Part shown: in pieces, positions 36,951-49,350 of the stretch
Numbering within the stretch: the stretch's first letter is position 1
Layout: the number at the start of each line of letters is the position of its first letter
Program-made: the position numbers and the translations under genes
The notes under the pieces: generated by a model
Seen by the model: only the letters and a program-made list of their open reading frames with translations
What the model was told of the DNA's origin: nothing
Databases searched by the model: none
NCBI GenBank assembly: GCA_030248225.1
Contig: JASANE010012139.1
Span: forward strand, 1 to 64,000
From: Trileptium ribeirensis
Taxonomy: Eukaryota; Nematoda; Enoplea; Enoplida; Thoracostomopsidae
Reading direction: 5' to 3'
DNA length: 64,000 bases

Positions 36951-38409
36951 GTAAGCGTTGCAAAAGCTCTATATAAATGCTAGGTATTACTTATAAAATA
37001 TAATATCGTGACATTGTTTTCGCAGTAACCAATTTGTTCATGAATAGTAAACAGAGATTTAATACTGACGATTTGTGGACTGTCATAGCCATACATTACC
37101 AAAGTAGGCATATTATTTTTTACATTTCCGCAAACCCATAGATCAGAGTTATGTTCGCGCCCAGATTAGGGTTTTAGCTCAAAATTTCAGCGAATTATAG
37201 TTATTTTAGCTGACACTTTTATCGGTTATCACATGCCCTATACTTAATTGTGTCCAGACTAAGTGGATGTAGGAACCGGAATTAGTATAACTTGCGTATT
37301 AACATGTAGTAATTGATCCATAAGTAAATTCCTGAACATAGTTTCAGGTTTATTCCTGTATTAGCCTAAGTTGAGTACGCTTAGTATTGCTTCGAACTTT
37401 AAATTTAGTTAATCAATCTACAAGGGAATACATTGCAGTTGACATCTACAACATTGTAATACCCATTCCATTTTGATTATGTTTTCACAGCCCTTATTCA
37501 ATTCTTTACTGTAATAATGATCTCAATCATTCATCTATCCAAAGAGACATTGAGGAAGAGCCCCTTATTTATATTCATAGTCCCGTTATTAACGGTCAGT
37601 TTGGATTGGTTGCTTCGATTTTTCTATAGTTGCATAGTGTGAGCTTGTCGGCATACCTATGCTACTTATTTCATTCCAGTTGGATGTTAAATTTGAGAAT
37701 TTCTGTGAATTACACTGATTTTTAACTATATAGAAGAAAAATTATGTTGTAGACCCGACGGTCATAGCGAAGCAACTAGTTTATCATATATCATGTTAAA
37801 AACGTTAGTTTTTGATATTTTCATAAAAGCAAAATTGAAATAATTTTTGTGACTTCTAAAGGCAGCACTCTCCAGCCCGATCCGGAATGTAGCCAAAATG
37901 TCAGAGTTTTCAGTTTATAACAAATGTGCATTTAAAATTAGTGTACTTCATGTCCAATGAAGTTTAGAGCTTTTAGTTTTGGCAGCATGTTTTGCAATAA
38001 TTTAACTAAAAATTAAGAAGAGTTCATACTGAAACATAACATTTTATAAATGCTGGCCGTAGGGTGTAACATAATTTCATACACAATGCCCAGCACGTTT
38101 TGTACCTGTCAGCGGTAAATTTAGATTTGTTCACTTTATGACGATTTTGTATCAATAATAAACGCATGTAATGCGTATCAAGTAATTGCTAAATGACATT
38201 TACTAGTGTTTTGAACATCTAGCTTATTTTGACAGTTTGATAGCTGGCTTCAACTAGATTCGCGGAAGTTTGTATAGTTCATTGTATTAACACATAAAAG
38301 TATGGCAGCCATACCAATATCGGAAGTGTTATAACAGCAATACGTGAATTTTATTGATTTTTAATTTTCATAAAAACAAGATTGAAATGTGTATATATGT
38401 TTATTTCAG
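36951..38409 (+). other. FEZF: FEZF intron (1.46 kb)
   Basis: GTAAGC donor to TTTCAG acceptor, phase 1. AT-rich; no recognised element. Confidence 0.85.
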
Positions 38410-38534
38410 GTGAACGACTAACAACATTATGCAGCGGAGGCAATAGCACCGATGGCTTGGGAATATCAGATGATCTGGTCCCGTCCAACACGAGAATACC
38501 ACATATTAGCCCGGCATCCGCTCGTCGGTTTTGA
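38410..38534 (+). CDS. FEZF: FEZF terminal exon
   Basis: Completes a split Ser codon and encodes about 41 residues rich in Ser, Gly, Asp and Pro (ERLTTLCSGGNSTDGLGISD, then a tail ending SARRF) before TGA at 38532-38534. This tail follows the last zinc finger and is not conserved in sequence among FEZF proteins, so the exon is supported mainly by a good acceptor (TTATTTCAG), matching phase and the absence of another open continuation. A possible AATAAA poly-A signal is at 39124-39129, about 590 bases downstream. Confidence 0.82.
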
Positions 38535-39241
38535 ATGAAAATTAACTAATTTGCATCATGTAATTTTCTAAAAGTATACCGTGTGCGGATTGGAACAATT
38601 CGACCGAATTTGTCTCCGAGGACACAGCTGTTTAACTGTTTTAACGTCGAAGGTTTCTCAGCTTCAAAACTGAAACACTAAAGAACTAGTCATATCGTGC
38701 GCTCGAGATCATAGCTATTTTAACGAAATCATCTCAAGCCGTACCACAGAAAAATCCGGTCACGTTTTGATAAACTTTTTTCTTGTTTAGCGAATTACAA
38801 ATGTTGTTTCTGTGTGGTTTCTACACAAGTGTGGTTTCTGCAACTGAGTTAAAAGCGTTGCGGAAACTTCTGACATATATATTAACAGTAATACATTCCC
38901 AAATACCGTTTAGCCTGAAGTGCACTAAATTCGAGAAAAATACGCAATTTTGAACCATATCCACAGCCTTATAGACATAAAATATATACCATTAAGCTAT
39001 CTTGCCGAAAAGATATAGTCACCTAGTTAGGTTTTACTATTGTATATGTCCAAATTGAAGTTTGCGACGCTGACGGTCCGACAGAATTGCTGCTCGTTTC
39101 TGCATTATAATCTTGTGGCGACTAATAAATGACAATTTATTGCAAAGCTAGACGTGACAATCTTGTTTCAGGTTATATTTGTTTTTATTTTTTGTTTCCC
39201 TTTTTTCAATAATTATTAAAGTCCAACAAATTTTACCGACA
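38535..39241. other. Likely FEZF 3' untranslated and flanking DNA
   Basis: No other gene recognised. AATAAA at 39124-39129 is a candidate poly-A signal. Confidence 0.4.
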
Positions 39242-39445
39242 ATGTAACCTTTAGGGGCGGAAATGAAATGCATTCTATGCCGTTCTCGATATACTAAGCC
39301 TAAGCCTTAGTCTTAGATTAAGCTAAGGTTTGTATATGAGCTATATACTAAACCTAAGCTAAGTCAGGGCCTGCCTCCCTCGAACCTCCCGCTCTAAGCT
39401 CCTCTTTGTTCTAATGTTATAACGTCCGGCCCCTAAAGGTGACAT
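39242..39445. mobile_element. MITE, family B, best copy (204 bp)
   Basis: Inverted ends: the left ATGTAACCTTTAGGGGCGGA and the right TCCGGCCCCTAAAGGTGACAT pair over about 20 bases with one mismatch and one gap. The interior is non-coding and has repeated CTAAGCC/CCTAAGC words. It matches the degraded copy at 17674-17842 and possibly a fragment at about 53785-53860. No clear target duplication. Confidence 0.8.
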
Positions 39446-42400
39446 GCACTAATTTTTCGATAGTTGCGAATTTGATGACCTTGGCTCTTATTACAGTATA
39501 ATTTAGTTCATAATATTTTTTGTTGATACAAAAAGGATGCACTATATCGCCTATCGTGCCCACATCGCGCACAGGGTGTGATTATTTCAAACATAACAAA
39601 ACTGCAGCATTGTTGTTGCTATGAGTAAGCTACTATGCAGTAATAAAATTAAAAAATTATGAATGTGCAATTCATGTGAGTAGTACGTAGTGGGCTATAA
39701 CCTGTTCCCATGCGATAGAAAGTAAGGTTCATGTGTTACTCTGCCTATCGCTTGCACTATTGGTCATGCGCACAATAGAAATGAACAATATTATAAATGC
39801 TTGACGTTAAAACTGAACTGGAAATAATGTTTGTTTGCCAAAAATTAAAAAAAATCTGGGTATACTGCACTTGCAAAATTGCAGGGTAAGTGCAATTTAT
39901 TAGCACCCATAAATTTTCAAATCATCGAGAAATTACCTCAGACAAGCGCCCAGAAAGCTATCGAGTGCATCGAATTTGGCTGCATACATTAAATTTTCAA
40001 ATTTGTGCATTCTATCCCGCATGCACAAGCTTGTGCGAAATTTTTAACCTCTCTTTCGGTTTAAAAATGAATGATTTATCTAATAGGCATCGCTGCATTT
40101 TCCATCTGTTACTACTTTTTCAACTCGACTCCAAGTAGGCAAACACCGAGAATTTTCAGTGGAAGTTTCGCTCTATATATATTTCGTTAACTAGAGAGAG
40201 TATGAAATCAATTCTGAGTCGCAGTTTTGCCTTTTGTAAAAAAGGTATGATTGCCAAATTTTGTACCTTTCTAAAATCAGAAAATTTTATGGAGATATGA
40301 GCTATTCTATGAAATAAAATATCGATAATAGCGTTCTATAATGAATCTGATCGAATCTGTAGGTGAGTCAGTCCATAAGATTCATAATAATACTTTGTTT
40401 TCGACAATTATAATACATTGCTATATTAATATTAATAAATAATATATCTTGCGCTTTATATTTATTTGTTATGAAATCAATTGCTTTACCATAGGTATTT
40501 TAAGACACTAGATTTTGGCAAGCATTAATTCATAAAAACTTGGCTTGAATATCATATGAACGAACATGCTACGCTTTTATAAACCGCGCACATATAAATA
40601 GATGGTTACCGCTGGTTTTAATATCTGTAAGAGTAATTGCCAATAAACCGGACTGAAATTAATAGTTTGCTCGCGCTAATTATGCACTATGCTAAATTTA
40701 AATCACATTGTACTTGTTTTCTTTCGCGAGTTTTTATAACTGAAAATAAAAATGGCCTGGAAGCACATGGCAATCCAGTTTAATGATCCATTATTGTATA
40801 TATAAAAAATGGGCATATGTGTAATATGATCCTTGTTGCCGCATTGGCAGTCGATCATAACACCCTGCAATTCATAACTACAAGTGAAAATATATAGTTC
40901 GCTAATTCGCTTATTGAGTTAAATATTGACTACTCCACTTTTCTAAACTATAATTTTTTCTCTTATGATATGAGTTCACTTAGCATAAGGTCAACGGATG
41001 GATTGTACAGGAGCATCCTGTTTCTAAATATTTTGAAATGACCGAGTTCGGCGCTAAGAGTTCTGTTTTTGGTACCATAATTTTTGCAAAAGCGGTTGGG
41101 GATGTTTTAGGCTACTTGAATGTACTAAACCGTCATCGATAACACCTAATCAGATGGACTGTTAGCATCACTGTTAAATATTGGTTAGCCAATACAAAGT
41201 ATGAATAATACGTCGATACTAAGCTACTCGGTCGCGAACACCCAAATACTGTGAAAATCGAACTTTAATGAATTTCGAAAAAAGTGGAAAAAGGAAACGC
41301 AAAAAAATTACAGAGCTGGACGCCTAGCTATATAATAAAATTCATCATAGTGGCACCTTATTTTAAATCGAATTGTTCACGGCAAAAATACTGGTCTAAA
41401 AGCAAGATTTAGTCCAGTTTCGTATTGAAAAGTGTTTTGCACCTTATTTCAAAACCAAGTATAAAATTCAGATGAAATCAACAGTATCCGCCCGTCATAT
41501 AAGCTGAAAATGCTTTGTAATATATTGATACAAACATCACCAATTATTCCAAAATAGAAACTACAAGAGCTAAATATGAGTTAATTCTATTCTAAATACC
41601 GCTTTTGTATATCTATTCCGTAGTTTCGACGATATTGGCGAAATAGCGGTAATATAATATACTGCCTAAAAGTACTCAGATTGTAAAATTTTTAATCCAA
41701 ATGCCGCCAGTCGGTGGCTAGTTTTAGTTACGTTAGTTTACTTTTGACCATCGTGTGCCAATGGTTAAACACAGTCAAAGGTAAAACAATAAAACTACAG
41801 TAACTCAGTAATGAAAAATAAATTTAAACTTTTTCGTGTTTTCTGGAAGTTTTTTTTTCGAAAATGTATTGGTATCACGCAGTAGATATATATTATACAG
41901 CCCAGTACATATACAAATATTTATAGACTGTCCACGGAGCAAAATTCCGGCATCGGTGATATATATTTCCCCATTTTATAAGTTAAATCGTATACAAAAT
42001 GCTTGACAACGTTTAAAAAAAGCTGTTTGGGTTCCCAATATTAACGAATTTCGAATAACTAACGCTAAACAGAAAATTGTCAAGTGGGCTCGTCAAACGT
42101 AATTTCAACATGACTTTTTCTATATTTTATAGAAAAATATTGCTCCATTCTCATAAGAAATATGTAGATTCAACTCAGCCGTAATTTGATTTATTCAAAA
42201 ATGAATCATTAAATAGTAATATCAATTAGACAGGAGCGGAATGCTATACTTAAAAGTGAGGGCATTCTGAGCACTACGGCCCTGCGTAAAAATGAGAGGG
42301 CACCCGCTGAAACTTGTTTCTGCGTCCCTGCTGTTCATTTATAGTGAAATACTGTTAGGGTCATTGATGCGTGCCTTACGATATCGTCACGGTGGAAGAA

Positions 42401-42519
42401 TTCACAGACTATTCTCGAAGTTCCGGAACTCACCTTACGGGTGACGTGCTGCGCCCATGATTTAGACGCTATTTTTAGTCTTTCTGTCAGTGATAATTGC
42501 AAAACCGCAAATAAAATAG
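39446..42519. other. AT-rich gene desert
   Basis: Only short open frames (longest 82 codons at 39890-40138) with no recognisable content. No inverted repeat or RNA gene seen. Confidence 0.45.
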
Positions 42520-43735
42520 TTATTAATTATGATATGTGAAACATATATAGTAATTCTTTAATTTATGCAGTAATTATACATAAAATAATTATATATAATA
42601 TATAAATATATTGTAGTAATTTAAAATATATAGTAGTTATATATGATAATTATATATCAAATAAACAAACATCAAGTAATTTAAAATATATATAGTAATT
42701 ATTTAATATATATAGTAATTATATATATAGTAAATAAAAATATAGTAATTAAAATATAAATAATGTATATAAAATAAACAAATATATATCATTTTAAAAC
42801 GTATATAGTAATTATATATAAAATAATCCTATATATAAAATAAACATATAGTTTATATATTTAAATATATAATTATTTTATATATATGATTGTTATATAT
42901 ATATAGAATAAATATATAGTAATTGTTTAATATATATATAGTAATTATATATAAAATAATTATTTATATATAAACATATAAATGATATTATGAAATTTAT
43001 ATTATTATAAATAATATTATACATAATTATGCGGCGTTTACGTTATAAGTTGCACGCCATGTGAAAGTTTTGTCCACGTACAGCCTGCCTAACACCATTA
43101 ACGATATAGTGTACAGAATACCAACACTGTAGTTTAAGCAATTTTATATGGTGTTTCGGACGCCATCAACATTTATGTATGGTGTTATGGACACCATGAA
43201 CTTCTAGCTAACGGCGATAAAAGTCCTTTGGGAAGACGTCTTGATGTTTTTCGTTGTATGGAGTTTATACAGTGAAACTTATCCATGCACTTCCTGTGCT
43301 AAGGCTTAAACGGAATGGTTTATGGGACCCAATCAGTTAGGGTAAATGATTCGAAATTTCAGTTAGCTAGTTTTCCCGCCTTTTTTAAAATAACTATTCA
43401 AACATAGGGTGTCGAAAACACCATAGTGTAATATACATAATGTGAGCGACACCATGACTTGTGCTGAATTGTATATCCTTCCTAGTACCATGCACCATGG
43501 TATGGTCATGACCACACGTGGACAAACCTTCCACACGGCGGGCGTTTTATAACGTAAATGCCGCATTATTATAATAATATAATATATTATTATATATGAA
43601 TAATAATAATTTATATATGTAATACATAAAATAAATATATAGTAATTGTTTAATATATATAGTAATTATATATGTAAAATAATTGTATATAAAATAAATA
43701 TTTAGTTTATATATGTAAATATATGTAATTTACGG
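42520..43735. repeat. AT-rich simple repeat block, split by a MITE
   Basis: From 42520 to 43030 and again from 43565 to about 43735 the sequence is built of ATATATAGTAATTATATATA-type words with AAATAA spacers. The block is interrupted cleanly by the family A MITE at 43031-43564, so the repeat pre-dates the insertion. Confidence 0.85.
43031..43564. mobile_element. MITE, family A, copy 1 (534 bp)
   Basis: Inverted ends: GCGGCGTTTACGTTATAA on the left pairs with TTATAACGTAAATGCCGC on the right (one mismatch). Similarity continues for about 50 bp (..GTGAAAGTTTTGTCCACGT against ACACGTGGACAAACCTTCCA). ATTAT flanks both sides (43026-43030 and 43565-43569), a possible 5-bp target duplication, although the surrounding DNA is AT-rich. 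The interior holds GGTGT..ACACC palindromic words (about 43150-43165, 43180-43194, 43409-43423). The longest open frame is 67 codons, so it is non-autonomous. Confidence 0.88.
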
Positions 43736-45994
43736 TATGTAAACATGTAATTTGGCAGAAAAAGGTAAAGTTTCACAGAAATTTATAATATATCACTGTC
43801 ATTGTGAAAAATAAGTTCATTTCCAAAATATGCCTGACATTTTTATATAACAAGTAAGATAGACCTACGTTTTTGAGCGCACATTGTTATATTATATGGT
43901 GCTTGTTATGTCTTAAACTCTACCTTTAAAACCATATAAGAATGATTTGGTTAACTGCATTTTAGTATTGTGATATAATCATTAGACATATATATTATAC
44001 ACAAATTTTTATTTTATTTTGACTGAACTGTATATCGAACATAATATTTATATATGGCTATATATCTTTGTGTGCTCAAGCGCATATATGCCTGAAGCGG
44101 TGCAATAATATGGAAGGAACACTGTGCAAGCAAGAAACAAATAATGCTGCAGGATTTGATTTGTTATTGAACGGATTGCTGTGCATTTCGAAGTCTTTAG
44201 GCAGTTTTCAAAACGCAAAGAACAAAATTTCGAGGTGCACCAAAAAGACACTCCGGCGAATGTCTAAAATTGATGTTTTGTGTTTATTTTAGGATTTAGG
44301 ATGTAAAATCGGGAGACACCATTTTTGAGGCAACAAAGTGGTTGAAAGATTTGTACCGAAAATATACATTTAAGAGAGAATCGTGTATTTGCTCATTGCT
44401 AAGATACTAAAATAACTTTTGAGCTTAAACCGAAATTAGTGAACATCCGACTAAATGGTAAGTTGTGACACGTTGGATAGGCAGTAAACGTTCGAAGTTG
44501 GAAGGCACGGTCTAATAGAAGGATTAGTTGCAAGATTTTTGGGAAAAAATGACAAAAGAAATCGCAAATTATATTTCGGGCAATCACTGCAGTTGACACA
44601 TACGTAAATAAGGTGTCGGTACTGGGTAGAAAAAGAACTGTTAGGTTACGACATCGCAAATGCTGAGTGTAAAGGATTTGAATGGACAACGACAAGGCTT
44701 TGAATACTGGCAAAATTTTGAAAGTGGTTACTTGATCAACAATTTTTCTGCCCGAAACTGCGTTCATATAAAGAATTTCGGCCGAGGCTAAACATATTAC
44801 TGTTTTGTGAAAACAATATATACGTCACAGGCGTATAAGGCTAGCCAAGTGCTACATGAGACTGCTCTATCCTCGACTGCTTCCGCAGAACACAATATAA
44901 AGCTAAAGCACTAAATTAGTTCATTCAGGTTTGAAAGTGACTACTGTACATAACAACATTGAGAACCCATTGCTGTGTGCAGGGACTACTGAGAAGATTG
45001 GCCTAAAATATATCAAGATAATAATCTGCAGGCGCTTGGTTCAACGTGGTCAAAGGCAACATGTCAAAAAACTTGAAATGTGTCCGGAATCACCGAATTG
45101 CAGCAGCGTAAATGCACAGTTAAATGAAATAATGCCGCCTTATAACCGTTGAGTCTTGTAAACCCTAATTTGATCCTAGCAAACATTAATTCAAGTAAAA
45201 TGAAAATTGAAATAAAGGTTTGGAACGAAGTAGCTGATTTTGTCGTAAAAGGAAATGAGGTTAAGGCCCATCCAGCCATAATTATCTGATCCATTAGCTC
45301 TAATTAAGTGGAGATATGCTATCAAAATGTAAAAATTTGCTGCCAATTTCCCTAAATTAAAAACATTTATCAAACTTAATTACATACTTCGTTTCTACTT
45401 GCATGTAATAGATGGTTCACTTTAAAACTAAAGGGGAGGACAAAAAAATCTTACACAAATAATTTGAAAATTTGTGGCTACTAATAAATTGCACGCACTT
45501 AGTAATTTAGCAGCTGCAATCAAGACCCAGTAATTGTAATTAATGTGGGAAACATTTTATGACCTCCGTCAATTTTATAGTGAACCATCTACAAAATAAG
45601 GAAATTTTATAGCAACAGCTATAGAAACGGACTAACAAATTTGGGACAAAATAAATCTGTCTTTGTATTTAGAAAATAATTGCATCAATCTTCTGGGGCT
45701 GGATAATACTTAGCCTTGCATTTATCATTCATAGCCGGACAATATCTGGTCCAATTTAACTTACGTGTTTATAGTTATTGACACTGCGTCTTGCTCACAT
45801 GATAAAACCATTCTCATTTACCCCTTCAACACAGAAACCAAAAGCAAATAACCGCTGTGTTACAACCAGCCCACTGCTATCTAATATGGAAATGGATTGT
45901 CTGTCTTTTAAGAGAAATTATTAGGTGCGTGCTTGTGAGCACAACTAAGGCCAGTTATCTTGTCTGGATTTGATATTCACTTAGCTGGAGTACT
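43736..45994. other. AT-rich DNA, possible worn coding remnant at 44.1-45.1 kb
   Basis: Plus-strand peptides such as ISRCTKKTLRRMSKIDVL (about 44230) and a run including KNDKRNRKLYFGQSLQLTHT and DQQFFCPKLRSYKEF (about 44550-44780) look like pieces of one protein broken by stops, perhaps a transposase, but I cannot name the family. Opposite-strand open frames (122 codons at 44767-44399) carry no motif. Confidence 0.25.
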
Positions 45995-46391
45995 GAAAAC
46001 GCCGAAAGGTATTGCAAGTAAAAGCCAAAAAGCTGTCGACAGATACTTTATAAACAGGAACTATCGAGTGAGAATGGAAAGTGGTATTTGAAAATCCTGG
46101 GCGATGTGTAATTATTGTACATACCAGTACAAATTGCAGAAAATGGAATGATAGAAACTAGAAACTGCAATATCTTTTAATTTTCAGGAAAGCATGAATT
46201 CGATAAGTTGCAATAAGGGAGAAGAAAAATTTTGTGTTGACAATGATCTTGAGAAATGATAATGTTATCATAGTTAGCATTGTTGATGCATGTGAAAAAT
46301 TACTATGTTCTCACAATTTTGGGAAAATTTTGAATACCTTGAAAACGCTGAAAGGTATTGCAAGCAAAAGCCAAAAATCTGTCGACAGATA
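45995..46391. repeat. Pair of ~51-bp direct repeats, 346 bp apart
   Basis: GAAAACGCCGAAAGGTATTG at 45995 and GAAAACGCTGAAAGGTATTG at 46341, both continuing with CAAG(T/C)AAAAGCCAAAAA.CTG and TCGACAGATA. The second copy lies in a 120-codon open frame (46234-46596) with no recognisable domain. Confidence 0.75.
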
Positions 46392-47099
46392 TGGTGAAAG
46401 ATTACTTGGAGATTTATTTGGAATTTATGCATCGCATGATTTCCAAATCTTTATGTCAATTCCTAAATTGCTTGAAATTTCATCTAATTTTAAAGCCGGT
46501 TATAATTTAACACAAAATATTCTTTATAAAATCAAAGTATATTGCGCCATAACATATATTTTTAGTCAGTGCATCAATACACAATCCGAACCTTAAGCGC
46601 TATATTTGACAACATAGAACAAGCCGTGCTGGCAGCAGCCGGCTGAAATATCTTTGACCAGGCTCGGCTCTGATTTGTTCGATGCCAGATACGTTCAGCT
46701 CTAAAGTTGTACGTTCGCGCTTTGTCTACGAAAATTGACGCATGTCAACTTCGCACGTCTACTATCTATACGCACTTAGAGATAGGAATGGATATATTAA
46801 AACTACATGTCTTCCCGTGATGTCATGTACTGACGAATAAGTAAGTCATTTGGCACCGTTTTTATATCGCATTCCTTGACAGCAATGGGCCATTATTATT
46901 AATAATAATACCTATACAGCCCTAAATAAATACCATCCATATGCAAAGTATAGCTTGGTATATGCCACGGGTTGCAGGGAAAATATGTAAGCTTGAACAA
47001 ATGTCTTTGCTCCAGCAAAACCGTTCCTGATTATTAAATCTTTAATGTGCGACCGTAATTGTTGTAGTCAACAATTTTTGTCCGAAAACACAGCTCTCT

Positions 47100-47440
47100 G
47101 TTAAGCTAAAGCAATTCTGATTACGAATTAATTCAGTTTGCGTTTAACATCCAAACTCGAATGCAAGTCTCGCCAAAGAAGTACCATGTGCGACACTTCA
47201 TTCCAATAGCGCAATTCTGATTACTAATATTCAGTTAGCATTTAACATCCAAACTGGAATAAAACTCTCGCCTGAGAAGTCTCCCGGACAGTCCTTCATG
47301 CCAACAGCGCATCTCTGATTACTAATTAATTCAGTTCGTATATAAAATCGAAACTCGGATACAACTCTCGCCAAAGAAGTCCCACGTGCAATACAATATG
47401 CAATACAGTGCAATACAACCCATTCCAATAGCGCAACATT
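47100..47440. repeat. Tandem repeat, three ~100-bp units
   Basis: GCAATTCTGATTAC at 47109 and about 47211, and GCATCTCTGATTAC at about 47307, start three units. Each also contains TTCAGTT.G..T, ATCCAAACT.GAAT or equivalent, and CTCTCGCC.AAGAAGT. The last unit is extended by a CAATACA-type expansion at about 47390-47417. Confidence 0.8.
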
Positions 47441-48654
47441 CTAACCCTGGGTTTAATCGACTCCTTTATTTGCCTGTCGAAACAACAACAAAACCTGATA
47501 AAACATTATCAACTCACATTGACAAAGAGCTGAGATTAATAATTCAGCCTTTGTCATAATGCCTGGCTTCCAGTAATCCATCCCAATTTTATATTCGCTG
47601 TTGTCTTGTCAGTGTAATAGAAAACAGTAACAACGAATTTTACAATTTATAACTCTCTCTTATCAGTGTTTGCATAACGTATTTTGCAGAATTTGACTTT
47701 TGTGTTTACGACGTGAATAACTTGCATAGCAGGTGGGTCCTTGGTGCTATCAGCTCTTGGTGACTACTTATAAATAAATGTTGTCGTATAAGGTTTATTT
47801 TTCATAGTTTGGATTATACATTAACGTAAAATACTTGTTATTATAGCGGAAATGTTTTCGCACTTATTTTGAAATTATTTTTTAGCACATATTTTAGTGG
47901 AAGTGCAATTAACGTAAAAATTATTGAGCTTTACTTAAGATTTAAATATATATAACTTATATCTGACAAGCAGAAAACAGAGGGTCATCAGATATTTGAC
48001 GTCGCAGAAATCAGGTAAAACTGTAAAATGAGAGTCCATTGCGATAAATAGTATAAACTTTATACGTGTTTAAATTGTGTATAAATAACAAAATGAAACA
48101 CAAGTTTACATTTCTCGCAGGTTCTTGCAGCTGCCAGAAGTCATTTCGCAATTTGTAATTATAAATGTCAGCGAATAGCAGGTTAATAGAATTAAGTATT
48201 TCTTTAATGTTATCATAGCAAAAACATAAAGCACCGCTTGAAATTATCAAACGAATATTTGGCTCAAATTATATATTGACATAGTGGGCAGTTCTCACTA
48301 TTTTAAAATATAATTGTTTCATTGTGCGACACCGAACAAAAACCGACTCAGTCGTGGTTGCATCACCAGATAATAATATGGTTGCTGGGTCCATATTTCA
48401 ACTTCCACTTCTTGTTGTGAGACAGATGAGAACGGATAAAAATGTACCCAACGCATCTACATATTCATTTTGCAAAACAAGTGGAATTTATAATCTGGGG
48501 TTGACGTCAGGGGTGCTAGGTTATCACCACCACTAAGGTCGATATATTAGTGACCCTTTTTAGTAAAATTTACCACGTGCTTGTTATCAGCGCGTAGTGT
48601 ATCGTAGTGGAGATTGTGTGAATACAGGAGTGGAAATTTTTTTCTCTAGTTCCT
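47441..48654. other. AT-rich, nothing recognised
   Basis: No open frame or structure of note. Confidence 0.4.
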
Positions 48655-49350
48655 TTTATTTCATAGTGAAATGATAAACGTCGATGCCGCTTTTTGTTTT
48701 TCTATTAAGGCTCTGGCTTTGGAGTTATGGAGTTTGAGGTACGAAATCGTCCTGGTTCCTCGACCCAAAATTCCAAAATTTGCTCTTACGTCCTGGGTGG
48801 CTGAAAAGTATAACCTGGTAGTTTTCGGGCATGAAAAAATCATTGTTTGTGGTGGTTTTACTCTTCGACTCGTGGTTCCATGGGTACCAGATTATAGTAC
48901 TCTCATGGTTCGGGGTCAGAGGTTAAAATGGGTGTTTTTACCCCATTTTAGTACCCTTCACGGAAGCAAGGCTATTTTATCTTAACGTTCGGATTCTTTT
49001 CTCGGAAGGCTTTTATTCATAGCGACATGATAAATGCCGAATCCGCTTTTTTGTTTTTCGAATAAAACTCCGGTTCTGGAGTTATGGGGTTTGAGGTATG
49101 ACACCCTCGTGGTTCGTCGACCCAAAATTCGAAAATTTGTTCTGACGTCCTGGGCAGCTGAAAAGTTTCACCTGGAGACTTTCGGCGTAGGAAACTCATG
49201 GCCAGTATTGGTTTTGCTCTGCGACCCATGGTTCGATTTGTACGGGGGTATGACATCCCCATTCCTTCATCCAAAATTGTGACGTCGTGGAAGGCTGATA
49301 GGTTGCACTTGGTGGTGTTCGGGCATTGGAAACTCATTTCCCTTGTTAGG
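48655..49350. repeat. Two ~358-bp tandem units plus a partial third
   Basis: Units beginning at about 48659 and 49016 share TTCATAG.GA.ATGATAAA then CGCTTTTT, then CTGG.GTTATGG.GTTTGAGGT, CGACCCAAAATTC.AAAATTT and TGACGTCCTGGG-type words. A shorter third piece at about 49268-49345 repeats CCAAAATT..GACGTC.TGG and GTGTTCGGGCAT. On the minus strand the units read as related open frames (to 60 and 160 codons) ending FI(I/M)SL, so this could be a repeated coding fragment, but I recognise no domain. Confidence 0.75.
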
